Source: Alphaproteobacteria bacterium (GTDB lineage: Bacteria > Pseudomonadota > Alphaproteobacteria > UBA6615). Taken from it: 64,000 bases of DNA. The DNA is taken from positions 34,783 to 98,782 of the forward strand of contig SHVS01000003.1 of assembly GCA_009694135.1 (NCBI GenBank), in the 5' to 3' direction. Below the pieces are notes generated by a model, which saw only the letters and a program-made list of their open reading frames with translations, searched no databases and was not told where the DNA came from. Positions 44,863 through 54,526 of the stretch are shown in pieces. Each line of letters opens with the position of its first letter. Within the stretch, counting starts at the first letter, position 1. Position numbers and translations under genes: made by a program.

Positions 44863-46383
44863 TTACGGCGTCTTGATGCGCCCTTCGACCTTGGACGTGA
44901 CCTTGCCGAGCTTGGCGACGTAATCCATCACCACCGTCGCCATCAGCGTGCCGCCGCTTTTGTTGACCAGGACCTTGCCCTTGCCGAGCGCGGCATAGCC
45001 ATCGCCACCTTCCAACATAAAGTCATTGGTCGCGATCTTATAGGACTTGGCGTTGTCGAGCGGCGCGCCGCCGACCTTGATCTCCAGCACACGCGCGCCA
45101 GCCGGCTTGGCGGGGTCATAGACAAAGCTCATGCCCGAGATTTGCGGGAAACGCCCGGCTTTATCGGCCACCTGGCTCACGCCGTTTTCGACCGCGGCCC
45201 GAAGTTCAGCGCCGCTGATTTCGGTCACCACCACCACATTGCCGAAAGGCAATTCGGTGAGGATGTCCTTGCGCGTCAACACCGTACCGGCGGGATAAAC
45301 CTTGTCGCCGCGGATGCCACCGCCCTGGGTGAAACCGACATCGGCGCCGACGAAGGCACGCATGGCGTCGGCGATCAGATCGCCCATGTTGGTCTCCTGG
45401 CCGCGCACGGCGGACCGCTGGCTGTCGAGCGCGACTTCCGTCGGACCGACCGGCACATTGAGCGCGTCGTCGAGCTGCTTGTTATAGGCCGCGACCTTGG
45501 GCGCGAGTTCGGCATCGGCCGGCACGCCGCGCGTGGAACGCAAGCGCCATTCCGTCGGCACAACGGTCACGACCTTGTTCTGGCCCTGCGTGAGGGTGTC
45601 GATCGATAGATCGGCGACGCCAAGGAACTTCGCGTCGGACCCGGTCTTGAAGATCAGCACGTTGTTTTCGAGGATCTGCATCGGGTCGTGATCGTGCCCG
45701 CCCAGGATGACGTTGATGCCGGCCACTTTCGCGGCCAATTGGCGATCCTGCGACAGATCGAGGTGGGTGACGGCGATGATCACCTGCGCCCCTTGATCCT
45801 TGAGCGCCTTGACAGCGGCAGTCGCCGTTTCGACGATCGGCTTGAAGACCACGTCGCGGCCAGTGTTGGACAGCGTTTCCGTCTCGGGCGTCAACAGCCC
45901 GAAGAACCCGACCTTGTATTCGCCGACCTGTGTCGTCCAGACATCGGCCGCACCGCCGACAATCTTGCCCGCCGAGTCAGTGACATTGGTCGCGAGCCAT
46001 GGGAACTTCGAGGCCTTGACGCGTTCGGCCAAGATCGCGCCGCCAAAATCGAATTCATGATTGCCGAGCACGGCGACATTGGTCCCGATCGCGTTCAGCA
46101 TCTCGACCATCTGCGCGCCCTTGGTCAGGCCCGACAGAACCGAGGGCGACAAAAGATCGCCGCCGAAGGTGACCAGGGTCGCCTGGCCGCCGGCGCGTTC
46201 CTGCTTGATCAGGGTCAGGACCTCGGCGATCCCGCCTTGGCCATCGCGCGGCGAAATTTCATAAACGTCGTTCAAATGCAAAAGCCGCAGCTTGACCGGC
46301 GCCGCTTCGGCGACGATCGCGAACAGCGCGGTAGCCAGGACCGCGACGAACGCGGCCGGTATTCGGATCCAGGTGCTGAGCAT
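44863..46383 (-). CDS. 5'-nucleotidase / bifunctional metallophosphatase, secreted
   Basis: 506 aa from the ATG at 46383, which has GGAGGA eight bases upstream; an ATG five codons earlier is possible. Signal peptide to AEAA, then RLLHLNDVYEISP (metal-binding Asp, in place of the usual HTND), FGGDLLSPSVLS, AVLGNHEFDFG and VILGGHDHDP motifs of the calcineurin-like phosphoesterase domain, and a C-terminal 5'-nucleotidase domain (LTRKDILTELPFGN). Periplasmic hydrolysis of nucleotides or nucleotide sugars. Confidence 0.9.
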   Translation of the reverse strand: MLSTWIRIPAAFVAVLATALFAIVAEAAPVKLRLLHLNDVYEISPRDGQGGIAEVLTLIKQERAGGQATLVTFGGDLLSPSVLSGLTKGAQMVEMLNAIGTNVAVLGNHEFDFGGAILAERVKASKFPWLATNVTDSAGKIVGGAADVWTTQVGEYKVGFFGLLTPETETLSNTGRDVVFKPIVETATAAVKALKDQGAQVIIAVTHLDLSQDRQLAAKVAGINVILGGHDHDPMQILENNVLIFKTGSDAKFLGVADLSIDTLTQGQNKVVTVVPTEWRLRSTRGVPADAELAPKVAAYNKQLDDALNVPVGPTEVALDSQRSAVRGQETNMGDLIADAMRAFVGADVGFTQGGGIRGDKVYPAGTVLTRKDILTELPFGNVVVVTEISGAELRAAVENGVSQVADKAGRFPQISGMSFVYDPAKPAGARVLEIKVGGAPLDNAKSYKIATNDFMLEGGDGYAALGKGKVLVNKSGGTLMATVVMDYVAKLGKVTSKVEGRIKTP

Positions 46384-46544
46384 CTCGTGTTCCTCCATCG
46401 AACGCGGAGCCGGGAAAAAATTGTCCCGCGCCCGCCCCAGGTTTGCCACTGGTTAATGGCAATGCGATAATAACATTGCATGACGGGAGCCAGACTGACC
46501 ATGGCGCTCATATCTGCAGTCAAGGCGCCGGCAAGGTGCCGGCC

Positions 46545-47075
46545 ATGATCCTGGTCGTAAGACGGGCGCGGCCGGGCGATGCGGGAGCCATTGCCCGCGT
46601 GCATGTCGAGACCTGGCAAACCACCTATGCCGGTCTGATCCCGGACAATTACCTCGTGCGCATGGGCCGGGAAGAGCGCACCGGCTTCTGGACCCAGGCG
46701 CTAGCCCGGATGCATCACGGCTCGCATGTGCTGGTGGCCGAAGCGAAGGGCGTCGGCGTCGTCGGCTTCAGCAGCTTTGGCCCGGCGCGCGCCAATGGCG
46801 TGCCGCTCGGCAGCCGCTTCACCGGCGAGATTTATACCCTTTACGTGCTGCCCGATTACCAGGGCCGCGGACTGGGGCGTGCATTGTTGCGGCAGGCCTT
46901 CACCAGCCTGTCGGCGCGCGGCCTCGATAGCGCGCTGATCTGGGTTCTTGCCGGCAATCCGGCGCGGTTTTTTTATGAGCGCATGGGTGGCAAGCGTGCC
47001 GCCGAGCGGATCGGAAGCTTCGCCGGGGCCGACTTGGTCGAACTCGGCTATGGCTGGCGCGATCTGCCGCGGTAG
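46545..47075 (+). CDS. GNAT family N-acetyltransferase
   Basis: 176 aa from the ATG at 46545. N-terminal VRRARPGDAGAIARVHVETWQTTYAGLIPDNYL and the acetyl-CoA loop LYVLPDYQGRGLGRALLRQAF (Q/RxxGxG/A) are clear. The substrate cannot be inferred. Divergent from the 5'-nucleotidase gene and 60 bases ahead of guaA. Confidence 0.9.
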   Translation: MILVVRRARPGDAGAIARVHVETWQTTYAGLIPDNYLVRMGREERTGFWTQALARMHHGSHVLVAEAKGVGVVGFSSFGPARANGVPLGSRFTGEIYTLYVLPDYQGRGLGRALLRQAFTSLSARGLDSALIWVLAGNPARFFYERMGGKRAAERIGSFAGADLVELGYGWRDLPR

Positions 47076-47135
47076 GCTAACCGAGCGCAAAGCGCCTAGC
47101 GCTCCCTTGTGATTCGCAGCTGCAGGACCGATGCG

Positions 47136-48701
47136 ATGACGGCCAGCCCAGCCGCCGAAAAGGCGTTGATCGTCGATTTCGGCGCCCAGTACACCCAACT
47201 CATCGCCCGCCGCTTGCGCGAAAGCGGCGTCTATTGCGAGGTGCATCCCTGCACCAAGGTGGATGACCGCTTCCTCGCCCATTACCGGCCGCAAGCCGTG
47301 ATCCTCTCCGGCGGGCCGGCGAGCGTGACCTGGAAGGAGGCGCCGCGCGCCCATCCCGCCATTTTCACCGCCGGCGTGCCGGTGCTCGGCATTTGCTACG
47401 GCCAGCAGACGATGTGCGAACAGCTCGGCGGCAAGGTGGAAAGCGGCCCGCATCACGAATTCGGCCGCGCCTTCGTCGAGGTGACCGGCGATTGCGCCTT
47501 GTTCGCCGGCGTGTGGAAAAAGCCGGCGCGCGAACAGGTGTGGATGAGCCACGGCGACCGCGTGATCCGCCTGCCCGAGGGCTTCCGCACCGTGGCGGTG
47601 AGCGATGGCGCGCCCTTCGCCGCCGTGGCCGATGAGGCGCGGCGTTTCTATGGCGTGCAGTTCCATCCCGAAGTCGTGCACACGCCGCATGGCGCGGCGC
47701 TGCTGCGCAACTTCACCCATGCGGTCGCCGGGTTTGCCGGCGATTGGAGCATGGCGCGCTTCCGCACCCAGGCGGTGGCGGCGATTCGCGCGCAGGTGGG
47801 CCAGGGCCGCGTCGTCTGCGGGCTGTCCGGCGGCGTCGATAGCGCCGTGGCGGCGCTGCTGCTGCATGAGGCGATCGGCGACCATCTTTCCTGCATCTTC
47901 GTCGATACCGGGCTGTTGCGCCTGGGCGAGACGGAAGAAGTGCCGCGCCTGTTCCGCGAACAGTTCAAGATCCCGCTCACCGTGGTCGAGGCCGAGGAGC
48001 GGTTCCTCAAGGCCCTCGACGGCGTGGTGGACCCGGAGGCCAAGCGCAAGGCGATCGGCGCCACCTTCATCGACGTGTTCGACGAAGCTTCGCGGAGTCT
48101 GGGCGGAGTCGATTTCCTCGCCCAAGGCACGCTTTATCCCGATGTGATCGAGAGCGTGTCCTTCAGCGGCGGGCCGAGCGTCACGATCAAGTCGCACCAC
48201 AATGTCGGCGGGCTGCCGGACCGCATGCGCCTCAAGCTGGTCGAGCCTTTGCGCGAGCTGTTCAAGGACGAAGTGCGCCTGCTCGGATTGGAGCTTGGCC
48301 TGCCGGCGTCGATGGTCGGGCGTCACCCCTTCCCCGGGCCGGGCCTCGCGATCCGTATTCCGGGCGCGATCACGCGCGCGGCGCTCGACGTGCTGCGCAA
48401 GGCCGACGCGATCTTCCTCGAGGAAATCCGCTCGGCCGGCCTGTATGACGCGATCTGGCAGGCCTTCGCCGTGCTGCTGCCGGTGCGCACGGTCGGGGTC
48501 AAGGGCGACGCCCGTTCCTATGAGAATGTGTGCGCCTTGCGCGCCGTCACCTCGACCGACGGCATGACGGCGGAAAGCTATCCCTTCGACCACGCCTTCC
48601 TCGCCGCCGTCGCCACGCGCATCGTCAACGAAGTGCGCGGCATCAACCGCGTGGTCTATGACGTGACCTCGAAACCCCCCGGCACCATCGAGTGGGAGTA
48701 A
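47136..48701 (+). CDS. guaA: GMP synthase (glutamine-hydrolysing)
   Basis: 521 aa from the ATG at 47136; a GTG nine codons earlier is less likely. N-terminal class I glutamine amidotransferase with Cys87 in [12 protein letters not shown] pyrophosphatase P-loop SGGVDS at 231-236, and C-terminal dimer domain ending [11 protein letters not shown]. Converts XMP to GMP. The conserved 3' end is a known integration hotspot, and a lower-GC stretch begins right after it. Confidence 0.96.
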   Translation: MTASPAAEKALIVDFGAQYTQLIARRLRESGVYCEVHPCTKVDDRFLAHYRPQAVILSGGPASVTWKEAPRAHPAIFTAGVPVLGICYGQQTMCEQLGGKVESGPHHEFGRAFVEVTGDCALFAGVWKKPAREQVWMSHGDRVIRLPEGFRTVAVSDGAPFAAVADEARRFYGVQFHPEVVHTPHGAALLRNFTHAVAGFAGDWSMARFRTQAVAAIRAQVGQGRVVCGLSGGVDSAVAALLLHEAIGDHLSCIFVDTGLLRLGETEEVPRLFREQFKIPLTVVEAEERFLKALDGVVDPEAKRKAIGATFIDVFDEASRSLGGVDFLAQGTLYPDVIESVSFSGGPSVTIKSHHNVGGLPDRMRLKLVEPLRELFKDEVRLLGLELGLPASMVGRHPFPGPGLAIRIPGAITRAALDVLRKADAIFLEEIRSAGLYDAIWQAFAVLLPVRTVGVKGDARSYENVCALRAVTSTDGMTAESYPFDHAFLAAVATRIVNEVRGINRVVYDVTSKPPGTIEWE

Positions 48702-50650
48702 GCTAGAGACTCACGTCCAGTGGTTACGGCCGGGTAAGAGTGATAGGCAAGTTCCATGCCCTCCAATGATCGGTCGAAACGTCTTCAACTCTTGAAAAAG
48801 ATGCCCGCATTCGCGGCGCTAGATCACCGGTTCTTTTTGGACGAGCATGGCAAGGACACCCGCCTAGCTGGTCTTTCGCGAAACGACCGGCGAAGACTCA
48901 AGAAAGAGGCCCAGCGCATAGGCAATGAATACTCGCGCGCGCTTAAGGATATTGGAAATTCCGGTGTGGGCTATCCAGGTGATCAACTACTGCGTCAGTT
49001 AGCCACTGAATACACGCATAGATATGCCGTATCCGGGATTCATACCCAGCCTCAAAATTTTAATTATTTCGAGCCGTTCTGTGAAATCGGATTCATCGAA
49101 CGGAGCATCGCACCTATTGCGGGCTTAACTCCCGAAGTCGATCATATTTTTGGCATCGTCGACTATTTCGACTACGTAACCACACCCGAGGGTACGAATT
49201 TTGATCTCTCTCAACTGTCGGCGCTACCGGAGGGGAAGACCTATCATTTTACGCCGAATGGCAATATTTCTGATTTCACATTTTTGAGCGATGAAGGCCG
49301 AGAGTTTGTTGTAGGCGGATTTTCAATGATCCGGCGTGGAAACTCCCTACATTGGTACATTGTGGGGGGGCGAAATTTTTAAGGAGCAAGAGTGGCAAGA
49401 ACTTAAAGCCACGCCACACGAGATACTGCCCGGCCATGTACCTCCGCAAAAAAGGCCTTTCGTCTCAGCAATGATGAAGGAGCACGAGAATAGTCACGGA
49501 TCACCTCTGGCCTTTGAGGGAACAGTAACAGCACTGAGAACCGTAATCGCGGGAGAGACAGATCTGACTTCGCGTAAACATCTGGCGCGCTGTCATATGA
49601 GGGAATATGAGCACATCTTCGATTTGATCTGTGACGATCCAAACATTTTTGCGCACGTTCACGACCCGATCAAACGAGAAGAGTTGACTAAGCTAATTCA
49701 CGACCGCGTGGAGAGTGCTGCTGCGATGTGGGGGGTGGGCGAAGCATTTTTTCAACTTCCTCTTTATTTTAACTTCAAGGTGAGTGTCAGCCAATCCGTG
49801 CCGGTTTCGAGCGGTAAGCGACTGGCAGCAGTTCCGAAGGGAGGCCGCGGTGTAGGCGCGCGATTTCGATACGTGGCCGCAATTGAATTTGCCGAGACAA
49901 ACCTGCCCGTAGTGCGCCCCTACAACGGACCCCGCTATGAGATTGAGACGGAGGGTTATTGGAGTAGGTTGCCGATAGACGAGTTTGGCATTGACGCACA
50001 CGGCAACGCTGTTCGCGGCAAAACGTGGGTCAAGGCGACCAATACGTGGAGAGAACGTTCTTCGAAGCCTAGGACTATCTATGTGAAATCGTCAGTCGCA
50101 GCCGCGAAGCTCGAAATGGAAGACTACTTAAAGCAGGTTGACGCAGCGCAGCAGACGTCTCGGGTAGATCGAGCCGATCATGGAGTCATCTACGTGCTTC
50201 GCTGCATGGTGATGAAAGATGAGGTTTACAAAGTAGGGTGGACGTCGGGATCAGCCGAACAGCGGGCCGCAGAATTATCTTCGGCCACGGGTGTGCCGAG
50301 TTCGTTTGTGGTTGTTGCGTATTGGGTCCACAAGGATCCAGAAGCTCTGGAGAAAGGAATTCACGCAATGTTGGCTCCATATCGGGTGAGTGAGAAACGG
50401 GAGTTTTTTCAAGTCAACGTTGAAACCATCAGGAACGTCATCGAGGCTGAAATACGGAGAGCGAGCCTGTTTTTGGCTTAGAAGGAGTGTCCCGGTAAAA
50501 GTGAAGGTACGAGGCAAGAAACAACGCTTCAAACTGTTGTCGACCGAACGGTTTTCTGGCGTCGTTAACGAAAGGATGGGAGTAGCGGTGACGCCAGAAT
50601 CAGAGCAACAGGGGCGTTAACCGCACAGAACTCTCGACAAGCCAGGCCCT
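48702..50650. mobile_element. Lower-GC insertion between guaA and dusA
   Basis: The base and codon use between guaA and dusA is plainly less GC-rich than either flank, with many A/T third positions. It holds one large frame (48756-50481) and about 190 bases with no gene I can support. TGGGAGTA from the guaA 3' end (48693-48700) recurs at 50577-50584, too short to prove an attachment site. No integrase is present. Called as an acquired segment on composition and site. Confidence 0.55.
48756..50481 (+). pseudogene. Large protein with C-terminal T5orf172/GIY-YIG-like domain, one frameshift
   Basis: Reads as a single protein of about 574 aa once a G7 run (49364-49370) is shortened by one base: the first frame ends HWYIVGG and the second continues EIFKEQEWQELKATP. 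As given, it is split into a 208 aa and a 381 aa frame. The C-terminus (about residues 475-565) has GVIYVLRC, VYKVGWT, QRAAEL, a central Glu/His pair (LEKGIHAML) and REFFQV, the pattern of T5orf172/MUG113 nucleases related to GIY-YIG enzymes. The N-terminal 450 residues are unfamiliar, mixed alpha/beta and not membrane-bound. Probable DNA-acting accessory protein, possibly defence-related; the function is not known. Confidence 0.65.
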
Positions 50651-50669
50651 TTGCGGCCATCTTCCCGGC

Positions 50670-51662
50670 ATGACCCACCCCGCCCACCGCCTCTCCGTCG
50701 CGCCGATGATGGCCTGGACCGACCGGCATTGCCGCGTGTTCCTGCGCGGCATCACGCGCCACGCGCTGCTCTATACCGAGATGATCCCGGTGAACGCGGT
50801 GCTGCGCGGCGACCGGGCGCGCTGGCTCGGCTTCGATGCGCTCGAACACCCGCTGGCGCTGCAGCTCGGGGGCTCCGATCCCGCCGCCCTGGCCGAATGC
50901 GCGCGCATCGCCGCCGACCTGGGCTACGCCGAGATCAACCTCAATGTCGGCTGCCCCTCGCCCAAGGTGCAGTCGGGCAGTTTCGGCGCCTGTTTGATGG
51001 CCGAGCCGGAGCTGGTCGCGCGCTCGGTCGCGGCGATGAAAGCAGCGGTGAGCGTCCCGGTCACGGTCAAGCACCGCATCGGTTTGGACGATGCCGAGGA
51101 ATGGCCGGCGCTGACCGGCTTCGTGCGCATCGTGGCCGAGGCCGGCTGCGACCGCTTTATCGTGCATGCGCGCAAGGCTTGGCTGAAAGGCCTGTCGGCG
51201 CAGCAGAACCGCAGCGTGCCGCCGCTGCGCCATGAGCTGGTGCATCGCCTGAAAGCCGAATACCCGGCGCTGGAAATCGTTATCAATGGCGGGCTGCGGA
51301 CGCTGGATGCGGCGCTGCCGCATTTGGGCGGGCTCGATGGCGTGATGCTCGGCCGCGCCGCCTATGAAACGCCCTATGTGCTGGCCGAAGTGGACCGGCG
51401 CGTCTTCGGCGATGTGCGCCCCTGTCCTTCGCGGGCCGAGATCGTGGCCGCTTTCGTGCCTTATGTGGCGCGCAGCTTGGCCGAGGGCGGACGCCGCATC
51501 GCGGTGACCCGCCATATGCAAGGCCTGTTCACCGGGCGGCCAGGGGCGGCGAAGGCCTGGCGGCAGACGCTCAATGCCTTCGCGCAAACACCCGGCATGA
51601 AGCCGGACGCGCTGACCGACGCGGCCATGCGGCTCGACGCGCCGGCCGCTCTCGCCGCTTAG
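50670..51662 (+). CDS. dusA: tRNA dihydrouridine(20/20a) synthase DusA
   Basis: 330 aa FMN enzyme. LSVAPMMAWTDRHCRVFLR at the N-terminus, catalytic Cys95 in NLNVGCPSPKVQSGSFGACLM, FIVHARKAWLKGLSAQQNR and GVMLGRAAYETPY are DusA-type. It reduces U20/U20a in tRNA D loops. Convergent with murQ, whose stop overlaps this one by 4 bases. Confidence 0.94.
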   Translation: MTHPAHRLSVAPMMAWTDRHCRVFLRGITRHALLYTEMIPVNAVLRGDRARWLGFDALEHPLALQLGGSDPAALAECARIAADLGYAEINLNVGCPSPKVQSGSFGACLMAEPELVARSVAAMKAAVSVPVTVKHRIGLDDAEEWPALTGFVRIVAEAGCDRFIVHARKAWLKGLSAQQNRSVPPLRHELVHRLKAEYPALEIVINGGLRTLDAALPHLGGLDGVMLGRAAYETPYVLAEVDRRVFGDVRPCPSRAEIVAAFVPYVARSLAEGGRRIAVTRHMQGLFTGRPGAAKAWRQTLNAFAQTPGMKPDALTDAAMRLDAPAALAA

Positions 51663-52543
51663 CGCGCCAAGGCCCCCAGCGCGCGGCCGAGATCGTCGTG
51701 ATGCTCGGCGAGCAGTTCGCGCGCGACTTCCGGCTCAAGCCCACGCGCGACCAGCACCGCGAGCTTGATATGCCCGCCGGATTGGGCGAGCGCGCGCCGC
51801 GCCGGACCGACCCCAACGCCGGCCAGATCGCGCACCATCTCTAAAGCCCGCGCGCGCAGCTTCGCGTTGCCGGCGACGACATCGACCATGCGCCCTTCAT
51901 GCACCCGGCCGAGGCGGATCATGGTCAGGGTCGAAAACAGCGTCAGCGCCGCTTTCTGCGCCGTGCCGGCCTTCATCCGCGTCGAGCCGGCGATCGGCTC
52001 GGCGCCAGTCAGAAGCAGCACCGGATGCGACGCCACTTTGAGCAGCGGCGAGGGCGTATTATTGGCGATGCCGACCACCAAAGCGCCCGCCTTGCGCGCC
52101 GCCTGCGCCGCCGCGAGCGTATACGGCGTGCGCCCGCTGGCGCTGACCGCGACCAGCACATCGGCGCGCGTGAGGCGTTCGGCTTTGACAGCGGCGCGCG
52201 CGGCGGCGACATCGTCCTCGGCGCCTTCAACGGCACGCATCAAAGCCGCCGTGCCGCCGGCGATCAGAAACGCCATGCGCTCCAGCGACCAGCCGAAGGT
52301 CGGGTGCAGCTCGGCCCCATCCTGCGCCGCCAGCCGGGCCGAGGTCCCCGCCCCGGCATAAGCGAGCCGCCCGCCGCGTTTGAGCCGCGCCGCCGCAGCC
52401 TCCGCCGCTTTCGTCAGCGACGGCAAGGCCGGTTGCAGCGAAGCCACGGCGGCAAGCTGCGCTTCGAACAGCGTCGCCATGACGCCCTCGCCGTTCCAGC
52501 TCTCCAGCCCGCGATAGCGCGGCGCGGCGGTTTCCGTTCCCAT
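51659..52543 (-). CDS. murQ: N-acetylmuramic acid 6-phosphate etherase MurQ
   Basis: 294 aa from the ATG at 52543; a longer frame reaches into the upstream gene and is rejected. SIS-domain enzyme: RLAYAGAGTSARLAAQDGAEL with the catalytic Glu, VAVSASGRTPYTLAA, and AGSTRMKAGTAQKAALTLFST. It cleaves the lactyl ether of MurNAc-6-phosphate to give GlcNAc-6-phosphate, the substrate of NagA encoded 2 kb away. Follows the serine hydrolase gene by 13 bases on the same strand. Confidence 0.94.
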   Translation of the reverse strand: MGTETAAPRYRGLESWNGEGVMATLFEAQLAAVASLQPALPSLTKAAEAAAARLKRGGRLAYAGAGTSARLAAQDGAELHPTFGWSLERMAFLIAGGTAALMRAVEGAEDDVAAARAAVKAERLTRADVLVAVSASGRTPYTLAAAQAARKAGALVVGIANNTPSPLLKVASHPVLLLTGAEPIAGSTRMKAGTAQKAALTLFSTLTMIRLGRVHEGRMVDVVAGNAKLRARALEMVRDLAGVGVGPARRALAQSGGHIKLAVLVARGLEPEVARELLAEHHDDLGRALGALAR

Positions 52544-52556
52544 GCCTCTTCCCCTC

Positions 52557-53531
52557 TCAAGCCCGTGCGATGGCTTCGCCCACGGCGCGGCGCAAAGCCT
52601 CGATCGACGGCGTGCGCGTGCGGTCAGGATGCACGCGGCTGGTGAGCAGCGTCCAGGCGCGGCCGCGCGCGAAATCGATCCACAGCCCGGTGCCGGTAAA
52701 ACCTGTGTGACCGAGGCTCTGCGGACTCGCCAGCGCGCCGCCGCTCCAGCCCGCGTGCTGGCGCACCCAGCCAAGCGCGCGTTGCTCCGTGCGCGGGCGG
52801 CGCAGCTCGGCCATAGCCTCCGCACCCAGCGCGCGACCTGTGAACAACCTGTGGGCAAACTCGAGCACGCCAGCGGCGGTGCCGAACAGCCCGGCATGGC
52901 CGGCCGCCCCGCCAAGCGCGGCCGCGCGCTCGTCATGCACCTCGCCGATCAACAAACGCCCGCGCCACGGATCGATCTCGGTCGGAACGCAAAGATCGCG
53001 CGGCGGGCGGAAGCTCAATTCCGCGCCCAGCGGCGTTTCGGCGAAGTCGCGGCTGGTGAGTCGCTCCAGCGCCAGCGCGACCAGGATATAGCCGATGTCG
53101 GAATAGACCGGCGCGGCGCGCTTCCAGTCATAGGCTATGACCCGCCGGCGGATCTCCTGCGGATCGCTGCTCCAGCGCTCGAAACCCAAGAATGGTTCGA
53201 AACCGGCTTGATGCGTAAGCGCTTGCTCGAAGGTCACCGCCGCCACGGCGGGCGTCGCCTCCGGCAGGAAGCGGCCGAGCGGGTCGGCGAGCGCAAGCGC
53301 GCCTTGCTCGACCAGGCGCATCACCTGCGTCACGGTGGCGATGACCTTGGTCAGGCTGGCGAGGTCGAACCACATGTCGGCGGCGAGCGCTCGTTCCTCC
53401 GGCACCCATTGCGCCTTACCGGCGACAGCGATGGCTTGCGCGCCGGTCGCATCGACCACGCCGACAACCGCACCCGGCACAAGGCGGGACGCGGTGGCTT
53501 CTTCAATCAGTCGAACGGCTTCGCCGAGCAT
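52557..53531 (-). CDS. Serine hydrolase of the beta-lactamase/D-Ala-D-Ala peptidase fold
   Basis: 324 aa with the catalytic SLTK at residues 59-62 and YSDIGY as the second motif. HTGFTG stands in for the KTG triad. No signal peptide, so apparently cytoplasmic. It is in one operon with murQ and next to nagA and a NamZ family gene, the same company kept by the YbbE-type hydrolase in the Bacillus subtilis MurNAc gene cluster. I infer a role on muropeptide fragments; activity is unknown. Confidence 0.82.
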   Translation of the reverse strand: MLGEAVRLIEEATASRLVPGAVVGVVDATGAQAIAVAGKAQWVPEERALAADMWFDLASLTKVIATVTQVMRLVEQGALALADPLGRFLPEATPAVAAVTFEQALTHQAGFEPFLGFERWSSDPQEIRRRVIAYDWKRAAPVYSDIGYILVALALERLTSRDFAETPLGAELSFRPPRDLCVPTEIDPWRGRLLIGEVHDERAAALGGAAGHAGLFGTAAGVLEFAHRLFTGRALGAEAMAELRRPRTEQRALGWVRQHAGWSGGALASPQSLGHTGFTGTGLWIDFARGRAWTLLTSRVHPDRTRTPSIEALRRAVGEAIARA

Positions 53532-53650
53532 GGGATTGGCTCCCGCTTAGCACGGCCCCATGGCGCCCGCCACAGCGCGTTGACGGAACACGCGCCGCAA
53601 TTCCACATGCGCGCAATCCGGGCTAGACTCGCGCCGGCAGCGGAGTGGTC

Positions 53651-54526
53651 ATGAGCGACGAATTATTCATCGCGGTCGATGGCGGCGCATCGACGACGCG
53701 CGTGCGCGTCGTCGATCGGTCGGGAAAGATTGCCGAGCGACAGGCGGGAGCCAGCAGCTTGACGTTGCTCGGGGCGGGAGCCTGGGGCGTGATCCGCGGC
53801 GCGCTCAAGGACGCCGGAATTGGCGAGGAGCAGCTTGGCCGCGCCCGCATCGGGCTTGGGCTGGCCGGCGCGAACGACCGGCGCCAGCGCGAAACATTCC
53901 TGGCCGCCGCGCCGAAAGTTGCAGGCCTCGCATTGGCGACCGATGCCTATACGGCGCTGATCGGCGCGCATGCCGGCGCGCCCAGCGCGATCGTTATCGC
54001 CGGCACCGGCAGCGTCGGCTGCCGGTTGTTGCCCGACGGACGGCTGCGGCTGGTCGGCGGCTGGGGATTTCCGGTGGGCGACGAGGGCAGCGGCGCCTGG
54101 ATCGGCTGGCGCGCGCTCGGCAGCGCGCTGATGGCGCTCGACGGCCGCGTGCCCGACAGTCCGCTGGCCAAGGCCGTGCGCGAGCATTGCGGGCAGTGGC
54201 GCGACGACCTGCTCCACTGGCTGCGCGGTGCTCCCTCGACGCGTTATGCCGAACTGGCGCCCATCGTGCTCGCGCATGCCGCCAAGGGCGATGCCGGAGC
54301 GGTCGCGCTGCTGACCGCGGCCGGGCATCAGCTCGACCGACTGGCGAGCGCGCTGGATTCGAGCCGCGCGGTGCCGCTGGCGTTGCTCGGCGGGCTGGCC
54401 GCGCCGCTCGCGCCATATCTGCCGCCGGCGCTAACATCCTGGGCGCGCGCGCCGCGCGGCGATGCACTCGACGGCGCGTTGGCGCTCGCACGCGGAGAGG
54501 CTCCGCCGGAAAGGTTGCAGCCATGA
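53651..54526 (+). CDS. BadF/BadG-type sugar kinase (GlcNAc/MurNAc kinase candidate)
   Basis: 291 aa from the ATG at 53651 (a GTG two codons earlier is possible). ASKHA-fold ATPase with FIAVDGGASTTRVRVVD, VIAGTGSVGCRLL and GWGFPVGDEGSGAWIGWRAL. Kinases of this family phosphorylate GlcNAc, and Clostridium MurK also MurNAc. Translationally coupled to nagA (ATGA) and divergent from the murQ operon, so it probably supplies sugar 6-phosphates to both. Which sugar it prefers is not visible in the sequence. Confidence 0.85.
   Translation: MSDELFIAVDGGASTTRVRVVDRSGKIAERQAGASSLTLLGAGAWGVIRGALKDAGIGEEQLGRARIGLGLAGANDRRQRETFLAAAPKVAGLALATDAYTALIGAHAGAPSAIVIAGTGSVGCRLLPDGRLRLVGGWGFPVGDEGSGAWIGWRALGSALMALDGRVPDSPLAKAVREHCGQWRDDLLHWLRGAPSTRYAELAPIVLAHAAKGDAGAVALLTAAGHQLDRLASALDSSRAVPLALLGGLAAPLAPYLPPALTSWARAPRGDALDGALALARGEAPPERLQP

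Noticed and set aside
50390..50620. Small frame downstream of the island protein
   Set aside because: Overlaps the end of the larger frame, no known motif and no ribosome site; kept as non-coding island sequence.
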